From: Pseudomonas lurida
Lineage (GTDB): Bacteria > Pseudomonadota > Gammaproteobacteria > Pseudomonadales > Pseudomonadaceae
Assembly: GCF_013522705.1 (NCBI RefSeq)
Contig: NZ_JAAMRE010000016.1
Location: 1-64,000 of the forward strand
Direction: 5' to 3'
DNA length: 64,000 nt
The notes under the pieces are model-generated. The model was not told where the DNA came from, ran no database searches, and saw only the letters and a program-made list of their open reading frames with translations. Positions 26,455 to 34,947 of the stretch are shown here, piece by piece (position 1 is the stretch's first letter; each line of letters opens with the position of its first letter). The translations under genes and the position numbers were made by a program.

Positions 26455-27440
26455 GCTTCGTCAGCGTGCAACACTTGCAGAAAAGCTACGCCGGCACACC
26501 GGTGTTCAGCGATATCAACTGCGACATCGCCCAGGGCGAATTCGTCACCCTGCTCGGACCGTCCGGTTGCGGCAAATCAACGCTGCTGCGCTGCATCGCC
26601 GGGCTGACCGCGGTAGACAGCGGCAAGATCCTGCTGGACGGCCAGGACATCGTTCCGCTGAGCCCACAAAGACGCAACATCGGCATGGTGTTCCAGAGTT
26701 ACGCGCTGTTCCCCAACATGACCGTGGAACAGAACGTCGCCTTCGGCCTGCGCATGCAAAAGGTCAACGCCGATGACAGCCGCAGGCGCGTGCAGGAAGT
26801 GCTGCAACTGGTCGAACTCACTGAGCTGGCCGGCCGTTACCCGCACCAGATGTCCGGCGGCCAGTGCCAGCGCGTGGCTCTGGCCCGCTCCCTGGTCACC
26901 CGGCCGCGCCTGCTGCTGCTTGACGAACCGCTGTCGGCGCTCGACGCGCGGATTCGCAAGCATCTGCGCGAACAGATCCGCGAAATCCAGCGCGAATTGG
27001 GGCTCACCACGATTTTCGTGACCCATGACCAGGAAGAAGCGCTGACCATGTCCGACCGCATCTTCCTGATGAACCAGGGCAAGATCGTACAGAGCGGCGA
27101 TGCGGAGACGCTCTATACAGCGCCGGTGGATGTTTTCGCCGCCGGTTTTATCGGTAACTACAACCTGCTGGACGCCGACAAGGCCAGCCGCTTGCTGCAA
27201 CGCCCGATCAGCGGGCGCATTGCGATCCGCCCGGAAGCCATCGAACTGAGCCGCAACGGCGAACTCGACGCGCAGGTGCGCAGCCACAGCCTGCTGGGCA
27301 ACGTGATCCGCTACCGTATCGAGGCCCGGGGCGTGGAACTGGTGGTGGATGTACTCAACCGCTCGGCGGACGATCTGCACCCCGATGGCCAGCGCCTGGC
27401 ACTTTCCATCGACCCCAGCGCGCTATGTGAAGTAGCCTGA
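26451..27440 (+). CDS. ABC transporter ATP-binding protein with TOBE domain
   Basis: This 329-residue ATPase has Walker A GPSGCGKST, signature MSGGQCQRV, Walker B LLLLDEPLSALD and switch FVTHDQEEA, then a C-terminal TOBE-like part from about residue 240 (ISGRIAIRPEAIELSRNGE). It is of the spermidine/iron/phosphonate subgroup (PotA/FbpC-like) and matches the binding-protein type encoded upstream. Confidence 0.87.
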   Translation: MSFVSVQHLQKSYAGTPVFSDINCDIAQGEFVTLLGPSGCGKSTLLRCIAGLTAVDSGKILLDGQDIVPLSPQRRNIGMVFQSYALFPNMTVEQNVAFGLRMQKVNADDSRRRVQEVLQLVELTELAGRYPHQMSGGQCQRVALARSLVTRPRLLLLDEPLSALDARIRKHLREQIREIQRELGLTTIFVTHDQEEALTMSDRIFLMNQGKIVQSGDAETLYTAPVDVFAAGFIGNYNLLDADKASRLLQRPISGRIAIRPEAIELSRNGELDAQVRSHSLLGNVIRYRIEARGVELVVDVLNRSADDLHPDGQRLALSIDPSALCEVA

Positions 27441-27468
27441 GCAGCGATTTATTGAGAGAGCGTAACGG

Positions 27469-28122
27469 ATGGCACTGGTAATTTTTGATTTGGACGACAC
27501 CCTGATCCACGGCGACTGCGCCACCTTATGGAGCGAGCAGATGGGCCGTCTGGGCTGGGTCGACCCCGAGTCGTTCATGCGCAGAAACAACGAACTGATG
27601 GACGCCTACAGCCAGGGCAAACTGGCCATGGAAGACTTTATGGACTTCAGCCTGGAGCCGATGATCGGCCGCACGCCGGAAGAAATCGAGCACTTGGTGG
27701 AGCCGTGGGTCGAAGACGTGATCGAACCGCTGATCTACAGCGACGCCACCAAAACCATTGCCCGCCACCGCGCTCAGGGCGACCGGATTCTGGTGATCTC
27801 GGCCTCGGGCACGCATCTGGTCAAGCCGATTGCGGCGCGCATCGGTATCGATGAGGCACTGGGGATTGAGCTGGAGGTCAGCCATGGCGTTTACAGCGGC
27901 AAGACCGTGGGCGTACTCACCTACCGTGAAGGCAAGATTACGCGTTTGCAGGACTGGTTGGCGCAGGAAAATGAAACCTTGGACGGCGCGTACTTCTATT
28001 CGGATTCGCGCAATGATTTGCCATTGCTGTTGAAGGTCGATCATCCGCAGGTGGTAAACCCGGACCCGGTGTTGCGGGCACATGCCGAGCAGGCGAACTG
28101 GCCGATTCATCACTGGGTTTGA
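27469..28122 (+). CDS. HAD-IB family phosphatase (SerB-like)
   Basis: This 217-residue hydrolase has motif I DLDDTLIHGD, motif II ISASGTH, and motif III/IV FYSDSRNDLPLL. It is of the HAD-IB (phosphoserine phosphatase-like) type, with a helical cap between motifs I and II. It follows the transporter ATPase by 28 bp and is likely the last gene of the operon. Together with the upstream phosphohydrolase it suggests a two-step release of phosphate from an imported compound. Confidence 0.83.
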   Translation: MALVIFDLDDTLIHGDCATLWSEQMGRLGWVDPESFMRRNNELMDAYSQGKLAMEDFMDFSLEPMIGRTPEEIEHLVEPWVEDVIEPLIYSDATKTIARHRAQGDRILVISASGTHLVKPIAARIGIDEALGIELEVSHGVYSGKTVGVLTYREGKITRLQDWLAQENETLDGAYFYSDSRNDLPLLLKVDHPQVVNPDPVLRAHAEQANWPIHHWV

Positions 28123-28446
28123 TGCGCGTGAACTCCGCGCCAGTGCGCACGCTGTCAGCGGATGGTGAATAGAGCCCTGCGGGATGCCATAAATCGGCGC
28201 GATCAAGGCCGGAAGTCGTCATTGGAATGCGAAACGAGCCTACATCGTGTGTAGGACTCCGAGCGCCAAGCACATCACATGACCTTCAACGCCTTGCAAT
28301 GCTTTCACAGTGCCTCCATAGTGACTCTGGACTGAGCCCGTAGCAGTAGCGCCGGGCTTTTTGCATTATGCGACCGGCCCACACGGAACCGGCGACTTCA
28401 AAGACGGCCTAATATGCGTTATCAATTGCCCCCGCGTCGAACCAGC
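28123..28446 (+). other. Intergenic region before prc; possible small RNA
   Basis: No protein gene is seen here. A hairpin CCTACA/TGTAGG (28239-28255) and a terminator at 28335-28362 leave room for a short transcript ending about 100 nt before prc. No clear promoter was found, so the terminator may simply end the transporter operon. Confidence 0.35.
28335..28362 (+). terminator. Intrinsic terminator upstream of prc
   Basis: AGCCCG and CGGGCT arms enclose a 12-nt loop and are followed by TTTTTGC. It probably ends the ABC transporter/HAD operon or a small RNA. Confidence 0.7.
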
Positions 28447-30528
28447 ATGAAGCATCTGTTCCCCAGCACCGCCCTCGCTCTTTTCATTGGTCTCGGCTTT
28501 GCGTCGATGTCGACCAATACGTTCGCAGCCAACAGCTGGGACAACCTTCAGCCGGATCGCGATGAGGTGATTGCCAGCCTTAACGTCGTCGAGTTGCTCA
28601 AGCGTCATCACTACAGCAAGCCGCCGCTGGACGACGCGCGCTCGGTGATCATCTACGACAGCTACCTCAAGCTGCTGGACCCGTCGCGCAGCTACTTCCT
28701 GGCCAGCGATATCGCTGAGTTCGACAAGTGGAAGACCCAGTTCGACGACTTCCTCAAGAGCGGCGACCTGCAACCCGGCTTCACCATCTACAAGCGCTAC
28801 CTGGACCGCGTCAAAGCGCGTCTGGACTTCGCATTGGCTGAACTGGACAAAGGCGTCGACAAACTTGACTTCACCCAGAAGGAAACCCTTCTGGTGGACC
28901 GCAAGGACGCCCCTTGGCTGACCAGCACCGCCGCCCTCGACGACCTGTGGCGCAAACGCGTCAAGGACGAAGTGCTGCGCCTGAAGATCGCCGGCAAGGA
29001 ACCCAAGGCCATCCAGGAGCTGTTGACCAAGCGCTACAAGAATCAGCTGGCGCGTCTGGACCAGACCCGCGCGGAAGATATCTTCCAGGCGTACATCAAC
29101 ACCTTCGCGATGTCCTACGACCCGCACACCAATTATCTGTCGCCAGATAATGCGGAAAATTTCGATATCAATATGAGTCTGTCGCTGGAAGGCATCGGTG
29201 CCGTCCTGCAAAGCGATAATGACCAGGTCAAGATCGTGCGTCTGGTGCCGGCTGGTCCGGCGGACAAGACCAAGCAGGTCGCCCCGGCCGACAAGATCAT
29301 CGGCGTGGCCCAGGCCGACAAAGAGATGGTCGATGTGGTCGGCTGGCGCCTGGACGAAGTGGTCAAGTTGATCCGTGGGCCGAAAGGCAGCGTGGTGCGC
29401 CTGGAAGTAATCCCGCACACCAACGCGCCCAACGACCAGACCAGCAAGATCGTGTCCATCACCCGTGAAGCGGTGAAACTCGAAGACCAGGCGGTGCAGA
29501 AGAAGGTCCTGAACCTCAAGCAGGATGGCAAGGACTACAAACTGGGGGTGATTGAGATCCCAGCGTTCTACCTGGACTTCAAGGCGTTCCGTGCCGGTGA
29601 TCCGGACTACAAGAGCACCACCCGCGACGTTAAGAAAATCCTGACAGAGCTGCAGAAGGAAAAAGTCGACGGCGTGGTCATCGACCTGCGCAATAACGGC
29701 GGCGGCTCGCTGCAGGAAGCCACCGAACTGACCAGCCTGTTTATCGACAAGGGCCCGACCGTGTTGGTACGCAACGCCGACGGCCGTGTCGACGTGCTGG
29801 AAGACGAGAATCCAGGCGCATTCTACAAAGGGCCGATGGCACTGCTGGTCAATCGTCTCTCGGCGTCGGCGTCGGAGATTTTCGCCGGTGCCATGCAGGA
29901 TTATCACCGTGCATTGATTATCGGCGGCCAGACCTTCGGCAAAGGCACGGTGCAGACCATCCAGCCGCTCAACCATGGCGAGCTCAAGCTGACACTGGCG
30001 AAGTTCTACCGAGTGTCCGGGCAAAGCACACAGCATCAGGGCGTATTGCCTGACATTGATTTCCCGTCGGTCATCGACACCCAGGAAATCGGCGAAAGCG
30101 CCCTGCCGGAAGCCATGCCGTGGGACACCATTCGTCCCGCGATCAAGCCGGCCTCAGACCCGTTCAAACCGTTCCTCGTACAGTTGAAAGCTGACCACGA
30201 CGCTCGCTCTGCCAAAGATGCCGAGTTCGTCTTCATCCGCGACAAACTGGCCCTGGCCAAAAAACTGATGGAAGAAAAAACCGTCAGCCTTAATGAAGTG
30301 GACCGTCGCGCACAGCACAGCGATATCGAAAACAAGCAACTGGCCCTGGAAAACATCCGTCGCAAGGCCAAGGGCGAGGATCCGCTCAAAGAGTTGAAGA
30401 AAGAAGACGAAGATGCATTGCCGACCGAGGCGGATAAAACCAAGCCGGAAGACGATGCCTACCTGGCTGAAACCGGGCGGATCCTGCTGGACTACCTGAA
30501 GATCAGCAAGCAGGTAGCCAAGCAGTAA
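28447..30528 (+). CDS. prc: Tail-specific periplasmic protease Prc (S41A)
   Basis: This 693-residue protease has a signal peptide (ending TNTFAANS), a PDZ domain near 240-320, and the S41 catalytic pair S474 (SASASEI) and K499 (GKGT). The C-terminal DUF3340-like region is present. Prc trims proteins from their C-termini in the periplasm; in P. aeruginosa it acts on truncated MucA and affects alginate. ATG 28447 is chosen for its signal peptide; an in-frame ATG at 28414 is possible. A strong terminator follows. Confidence 0.92.
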   Translation: MKHLFPSTALALFIGLGFASMSTNTFAANSWDNLQPDRDEVIASLNVVELLKRHHYSKPPLDDARSVIIYDSYLKLLDPSRSYFLASDIAEFDKWKTQFDDFLKSGDLQPGFTIYKRYLDRVKARLDFALAELDKGVDKLDFTQKETLLVDRKDAPWLTSTAALDDLWRKRVKDEVLRLKIAGKEPKAIQELLTKRYKNQLARLDQTRAEDIFQAYINTFAMSYDPHTNYLSPDNAENFDINMSLSLEGIGAVLQSDNDQVKIVRLVPAGPADKTKQVAPADKIIGVAQADKEMVDVVGWRLDEVVKLIRGPKGSVVRLEVIPHTNAPNDQTSKIVSITREAVKLEDQAVQKKVLNLKQDGKDYKLGVIEIPAFYLDFKAFRAGDPDYKSTTRDVKKILTELQKEKVDGVVIDLRNNGGGSLQEATELTSLFIDKGPTVLVRNADGRVDVLEDENPGAFYKGPMALLVNRLSASASEIFAGAMQDYHRALIIGGQTFGKGTVQTIQPLNHGELKLTLAKFYRVSGQSTQHQGVLPDIDFPSVIDTQEIGESALPEAMPWDTIRPAIKPASDPFKPFLVQLKADHDARSAKDAEFVFIRDKLALAKKLMEEKTVSLNEVDRRAQHSDIENKQLALENIRRKAKGEDPLKELKKEDEDALPTEADKTKPEDDAYLAETGRILLDYLKISKQVAKQ

Positions 30529-30600
30529 CTGATGGCAATTTAATGTGAACGCTCCCCGGAGTGTCATCAAATAGACATCATTCTGTCGTGAAATGAGGGA

Positions 30601-30632
30601 CCCCAGGCTTCAGGCCTGGGGTCCTTTTTTTT
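30601..30632 (+). terminator. Intrinsic terminator of prc
   Basis: A CCCCAGGC/GCCTGGGG stem with a short loop is followed by eight T residues. It ends right before the start of the EAL-GGDEF gene, which must therefore have its own promoter or depend on readthrough. Confidence 0.9.
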
Positions 30633-30645
30633 GACCGAGACCGCC

Positions 30646-32415
30646 ATGACCACGACCGAACAGCTGAATGCACTGAGCTCAATCCTGGCTCAAGGCAGTT
30701 TGCACAGTCTGTTCCAGCCGATCATCTGCTTGTCCGAGCGGCGGATTCTTGGTTATGAAGCCCTCAGTCGCGGGCCATCCAACAGCCCCCTGCACTCGCC
30801 CGTCGCCTTGTTCGCCATCGCGGGCCAAACCGGCCGCCTCAGCGAATTGGAAATTGCCTGCCGCGAGAGCGCCTGCCGCCGGTTCAGCGAGCAAAAGCTG
30901 CCGGGTAAGCTGTTTCTGAACATCTCACCCGAATCGCTGATGGAAACCGCACACCAACCCGGGCGCACCCTACAACTGCTGCACGACTTTGGCATCCCGC
31001 CGAGCCAGGTGGTGATCGAGCTCACCGAGCAGACGCCCACCGACGATTTCAACCTCTTGCAGACCGCGTTGCATCACTATCGCAACATGGGTTTTTCGAT
31101 TGCTCTGGACGATTTGGGGGCCGGCTATTCGAGCCTGCGGCTATGGTCGGAGCTGCGCCCGGACTATGTGAAGATCGATCGTCATTTTATCGATGGCATC
31201 CATCAGGATGCGCTCAAGCGCGAGTTTGTCGGCTCGATCCTGCAGATCGCTCGGGCGTCGCGCGCGCAGGTCATCGCCGAAGGGATCGAATTGCCGGAGG
31301 AGCTGGCAGTGTTGACCGAGATGGGCGTCGACCTGGTCCAGGGGTACCTGCTCTGCCGCCCGCAGGAACAGCCGCCGCAGGAAGCACGCCTGATGCTGCC
31401 CAAGCCTGACAGCGCCAGCGTGACCCTCAACGATGAAGGCAGTGACCTCAGCGCCCTGCTCAACGAACAACCGGCCGTGGACCAGGATACTGCCACCGCC
31501 CAGGTGCTGGAGGCGTTTCGCCGCCAGGCCAATCTCAATTCCCTGGCGGTACTCGATGGGCGCGGCCACCCGGTGGGTATCGTGCATCGGCATTCGCTGT
31601 CCGACGCGCTGCTCAAGCCGTTCGCCACCGACCTGTTCGCGCGCAAGCCCATCAGCCGCCTGATGAGCAACGACTTCCTGGCGGTGGAACTGAGCCAGTC
31701 GCTGCAACAGGTCAGCCGCTTGCTGACCAGCCGCGCACGGCAACGGATCGAGGAAGACTTCATCATCACGCTCAATGGCGATTACTTGGGCCTGGGGCGG
31801 GTGATCGATGTGCTGAAATTGATTACCGAACTGAAAATCCAACAGGCGCGCTACGCCAACCCACTGACCCTGCTGCCGGGCAACGTGCCGATTCAGCAGT
31901 GCCTCGCACGGCTGTTGCAGCAACAGCGTGAATCGGTGATCTGCTACGTGGACATCGACAGTTTCAAGCCCTTCAACGATATCTACGGCTATGGACGTGG
32001 GGACGAGGTGTTGCTGTGCCTGGCGCAGTGCCTGAACGACCGGGTCGACCCCAGCCGCGACTTCGTCGGGCATATCGGTGGGGATGATTTTCTACTGGTG
32101 CTGGGGCCGCAGGACTGGCGCAGGCGGCTCAATCAGTTGCTGGATGATTTCCACACCCAGTGCCGACGTTTCTACCGCGCCGAACACTTGGATGCCGGCT
32201 GCTTCGTGGCGTTGAACCGCCAGGGCATACGTCAGGAATTCGCATTGCTGTCGCTGTCGATCGGCGTGGTCCATTTATACCCACAGGCCTGCGGGCACCT
32301 GGATGCCAGTCAGTTGGCAGAGCTGGCGTCGCAGGCCAAGCACCACGCAAAAGATGTGGCCGGCTACAGCATCCATGTCATCGACAGCATGGACATGCTG
32401 CCCCAGCCACTTTAG
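30646..32415 (+). CDS. EAL-CBS-GGDEF cyclic-di-GMP enzyme
   Basis: This 589-residue cytoplasmic protein has an N-terminal EAL domain with the residues needed for phosphodiesterase activity (EALSR at 38-42, LNIS, ELTEQ, ALDDLGAGYSSL, VKID, AEGIE). A CBS-like pair follows (about 275-395), then a GGDEF domain whose signature reads GGDDF (478-482) after DIDSFKPFND. The CBS module suggests nucleotide sensing. The same order, prc then an EAL/CBS/GGDEF gene, is known in P. aeruginosa (PA3257-PA3258 from memory). The stop codon overlaps the stop of the minus-strand gene. ATG 30646 is preferred over TTG 30631. Confidence 0.87.
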   Translation: MTTTEQLNALSSILAQGSLHSLFQPIICLSERRILGYEALSRGPSNSPLHSPVALFAIAGQTGRLSELEIACRESACRRFSEQKLPGKLFLNISPESLMETAHQPGRTLQLLHDFGIPPSQVVIELTEQTPTDDFNLLQTALHHYRNMGFSIALDDLGAGYSSLRLWSELRPDYVKIDRHFIDGIHQDALKREFVGSILQIARASRAQVIAEGIELPEELAVLTEMGVDLVQGYLLCRPQEQPPQEARLMLPKPDSASVTLNDEGSDLSALLNEQPAVDQDTATAQVLEAFRRQANLNSLAVLDGRGHPVGIVHRHSLSDALLKPFATDLFARKPISRLMSNDFLAVELSQSLQQVSRLLTSRARQRIEEDFIITLNGDYLGLGRVIDVLKLITELKIQQARYANPLTLLPGNVPIQQCLARLLQQQRESVICYVDIDSFKPFNDIYGYGRGDEVLLCLAQCLNDRVDPSRDFVGHIGGDDFLLVLGPQDWRRRLNQLLDDFHTQCRRFYRAEHLDAGCFVALNRQGIRQEFALLSLSIGVVHLYPQACGHLDASQLAELASQAKHHAKDVAGYSIHVIDSMDMLPQPL

Positions 32416-32783
32416 GCCTCGGCGGATTCCGGGTACTCGTACTCGAACACCCGCACCACCTCGGACGCATGCCAGGAAGCCGCGGCCACGCCATCGGACG
32501 GCCCGCTGAAACGCCCCAGGCGCTCCACGCATTCGAAGAAACCAGTACGCGGCAGGCGGCTGGCGCCCTGGCTGATCACCAGGGAACTGCGCAATGGCTG
32601 CTCGGCTTTGGCATCCAGCGCCGCCAAGTGCTCGAGGGCCGCGGCCAGGGTCTGCATGGCTGGCGAGGGGAATTGCAGGCGCTCAAGCAGCGCGCGGTAG
32701 GTCAGCAAATGGCGCTGGCGGCGCGCCTGGTCCAGCTCGTTGAGCAACCCATCCCAGTGTTGACGGCTGATACGTAAACTCAA
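32412..32783 (-). CDS. Conserved protein of unknown function paired with an Xre regulator
   Basis: This 123-residue protein begins MSLRISRQHWDGLLNELDQARRQRHLLTYRALLERLQF, probably helical, and shows no signal peptide or catalytic motif. Its start overlaps the stop of the Xre-like gene by ATGA, so both are made from one message. Its stop codon overlaps the stop of the convergent EAL-GGDEF gene. The pairing resembles a regulator/effector or antitoxin/toxin module, but nothing in the sequence shows toxicity. I do not recognise the family. Confidence 0.68.
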   Translation of the reverse strand: MSLRISRQHWDGLLNELDQARRQRHLLTYRALLERLQFPSPAMQTLAAALEHLAALDAKAEQPLRSSLVISQGASRLPRTGFFECVERLGRFSGPSDGVAAASWHASEVVRVFEYEYPESAEA

Positions 32784-33118
32784 GATTCATCCCTCCACCC
32801 TGCAACGCCCAATTCCCAGGCCAGGCTGCGGCGGATCGCGGCATCCGGCTGGCGCTCACCCGTTTCGATCAATTCAAGATACGAGGGGCTGATGCCCACG
32901 GTGCGGGCCAGTCCTTCAATAGCCAGGCCCTTGGCTTCACGCAGCCCACGCAAGTCGGCGAGCGGCCGAAGGTCCTGCTCGGCAACCGCTCGGGCAACAG
33001 GGGAAGAAGGTGACGGAGGCTGTTGCTGACCGACCGCGTTGAGCAGCGCCTGGTATTGATCCCATGGCAACACCGCATATTCGGGTTCGCCATTGCGTGA
33101 AATTATCTGAATATCCAT
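32780..33118 (-). CDS. Xre-family transcriptional regulator
   Basis: This 112-residue protein has an N-terminal strand-rich segment (MDIQIISRNGEPEYAVLPWDQYQALL) found before many antitoxin-like HTH domains. A Cro/Xre HTH follows near 58-105 (LREAKGLAIEGLARTVGISPSYLELIETGERQPDAAIRRSLAWELG). ATG 33118 is used. Two palindromes upstream fit autoregulation. Confidence 0.78.
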   Translation of the reverse strand: MDIQIISRNGEPEYAVLPWDQYQALLNAVGQQQPPSPSSPVARAVAEQDLRPLADLRGLREAKGLAIEGLARTVGISPSYLELIETGERQPDAAIRRSLAWELGVAGWRDES

Positions 33119-33141
33119 GACCGCCCCGTAGGATAACAACA

Positions 33142-33180
33142 CTTACAGCGTAAGCACTTTCCTTAGGAGTGTAATCCTAA
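33142..33180. promoter_or_regulatory. Probable autoregulatory operators of the Xre gene
   Basis: CTTAC-AGC-GTAAG (33142-33154) and TTAGGA-N6-TCCTAA (33163-33180) are two dyads 24-62 bp upstream of the Xre start. A further TAGGAT lies at 33129. Such paired dyads are typical of Xre repressor sites. Confidence 0.45.
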
Positions 33181-33214
33181 CAGCCACAAAGGTCGCAGGG
33201 GGATAGCCATGGGT

Positions 33215-33670
33215 TCAGTTTTTTTGCGGGTTTTCCTCAGCCAGCAGCGCCGGCGTTGCAGGCAGACGCTCCACCACCGCCAGCTTCTCCGGGCGCTGGG
33301 CATTACGCCAGGCGCGAAAGGCGCTCAATTCGCCTTCCAACGTCTTCATCACCCACGCCAGTACGGCGATATCATCGAACATGCCGAACATCGGGATGAA
33401 GTCCGGGATCGCATCAATCGGGCTCAGGAAATACATCAGACCGGCCACTATCGAAATCAGCGCCTTGGGGCTGATGGCGCGGTACTCACCACGCCAGTAG
33501 GCCAGGCACAGGGCCTGAAGCAACTTGAGATCATCCTTGAGTTTGCCCAGGCGGTTGCCCTGGCTGGAGCCCTTGGCCGCCACCGCGAACAGCAACGTCG
33601 GCAAGCGTCCACGTCCCAGCAAGCGAGCCGCCATGGGCAGGAATCGGGTGAAATTGAAAGGTGGTTTCAT
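33215..33670 (-). CDS. YkvA-type DUF1232 membrane protein
   Basis: This 151-residue protein has the DUF1232 core YFLSPIDAIPDFIPMFGMFDDIAVLAWVMKTL, near 79-110, with the conserved SPIDxIPD motif and two short hydrophobic stretches. These proteins are widespread and of unknown function, probably membrane-associated. The gene has no obvious operon partner. A DnaA-box hairpin lies just upstream of its start. Confidence 0.8.
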   Translation of the reverse strand: MKPPFNFTRFLPMAARLLGRGRLPTLLFAVAAKGSSQGNRLGKLKDDLKLLQALCLAYWRGEYRAISPKALISIVAGLMYFLSPIDAIPDFIPMFGMFDDIAVLAWVMKTLEGELSAFRAWRNAQRPEKLAVVERLPATPALLAEENPQKN

Positions 33671-33694
33671 GGGTCACTCCAGTTCCAGTCGACG

Positions 33695-33731
33695 CACAAG
33701 GTTATCCACACAAATTGTGGATAACCTTGTG
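33695..33731. repeat. Perfect inverted repeat carrying two opposed DnaA boxes
   Basis: A 16-bp stem begins CACAAGGTTATCCACA (33695-33710), has a 5-nt loop, and is mirrored exactly at 33716-33731. Each arm contains a perfect DnaA box, TTATCCACA (33702-33710) and its complement (33716-33724). It lies between the YkvA-type gene and the FKBP gene, with no T tract. Confidence 0.8.
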
Positions 33732-33925
33732 AACAGAGCCTGTTTTGCGGGCTGAAAGCCACGAACTACAAGGCTTGCAGTCAGATCGGGCGTTTTTTGC
33801 GCACATCAAAAAAACCCAAGAATTCATTGACTTGGCGTTGCCGTGCGGTTACCCGTGCTCGAGTGTTATATCAGACTGTTACAGGCTTTGGACGTTCGGT
33901 TGAATGTGTGCAGGCCGCAGAAACA

Positions 33926-33955
33926 ACAACGCCCCGTCGAGACGGGGCGTTGTGT
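33926..33955 (-). terminator. Intrinsic terminator of the FKBP gene
   Basis: Minus strand CAACGCCCCGTC/GACGGGGCGTTG with a 4-nt loop, then TTGTTTC. It lies 14 bp beyond the FKBP stop. Confidence 0.82.
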
Positions 33956-33968
33956 GTTCAGGCGCCGA

Positions 33969-34700
33969 TTACTTCTTGGCGGCAGGTGCGGCAGGTGCGT
34001 CAGCCTTGGCCGGATCCTTGATGGCCAGCAGCTCCAGGTCGAATACCAGCACGGAGTTGGCTGGGATCGCCGGGCTCGGGCTTTGCGCGCCGTAGGCCAG
34101 GTCGGATGGGATGTACAGCTCGACCTTCTCGCCAACGTGCATCAATTGCAGGCCTTCGACCCAACCCGGAATCACGCCGCTGACCGGCAGGTCAATCGGG
34201 CTACCGCGATCCACGGAGCTGTCAAAGGTAGTGCCGTTGGTGAGCTTGCCGGTGTAGTGAACAGTCACCACGTCGGTAGGCTTAGGCTGCGGGCCATCGG
34301 CTTTCTTGGTGATCTTGTACTGCAGACCGGAAGCCGTGGTCACGACGCCGTCTTTCTTGGCATTTTCTTCGAGGAATTTCTTGCCGGCGGCTGCCGACTC
34401 TTCGCTCATCTTGGTCATGCGTTCTTCAGCACGCTTTTGCAGTGCGGCGAACGCTTCAACCAGTTCGTCGTCTTTGAGCTTCTGCTCTTTCTTGCCGACG
34501 GCATCTTCAATGCCTTGGGCTACCGCTTTGGAATCCAGGTCATCCATGCCTTCCTGGGCAAGGCTCTTGCCCATGTTCAGGCCGATGCCATAGGAAGCTT
34601 TTTGCGCCGGGGTTTTCAGCTCTACGCTGGTCTGCGAATCACAACCCGCAAGTACCAGGCTAACCAGGGCCACCGCCGCCGCCAACCGATGCTGTTTCAT
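33969..34700 (-). CDS. FKBP-type peptidyl-prolyl isomerase lipoprotein (FkpA/Mip-like)
   Basis: This 243-residue protein has a lipobox (SLVLAGC), a helical dimerisation region (about 30-125) and a C-terminal FKBP domain with VTVHYTGKLTNGTTFDSS, GVIPGWVEGLQLMHVGEK and YIPSDLAYGAQSPSPAIPANSVLVFDLELL. It helps fold envelope proteins as a membrane-anchored isomerase and chaperone. ATG 34700 has AAGGAA at a good distance. An Ala/Pro/Lys-rich tail ends the chain. Confidence 0.9.
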   Translation of the reverse strand: MKQHRLAAAVALVSLVLAGCDSQTSVELKTPAQKASYGIGLNMGKSLAQEGMDDLDSKAVAQGIEDAVGKKEQKLKDDELVEAFAALQKRAEERMTKMSEESAAAGKKFLEENAKKDGVVTTASGLQYKITKKADGPQPKPTDVVTVHYTGKLTNGTTFDSSVDRGSPIDLPVSGVIPGWVEGLQLMHVGEKVELYIPSDLAYGAQSPSPAIPANSVLVFDLELLAIKDPAKADAPAAPAAKK

Positions 34701-34947
34701 GCTATTTCCTTGTTCATGCGCCAATAGGGCATTTGAATAAAGTCGCGAGCTTATCAGGCGGCCACGACCAATGGCTACCGGCATGTGAGCAGGAAACTTC
34801 CGATAAGTTCACGTGTTTAAAAGCATTTTCATTCATCATGAGGGCCCGCGACGGACCGCGGGACCGCCTTCATCCAGGCTCATGGCCACTTGCCGCACTC
34901 CTGGCGTAGTGGCATAACAACGCAACCCCTAGACAAGGATAGTTATC

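Noticed and set aside
28366..30036. A 556-codon open frame antisense to prc
   Set aside because: It is the mirror of a clear protease gene, with no ribosome-binding site or domain.
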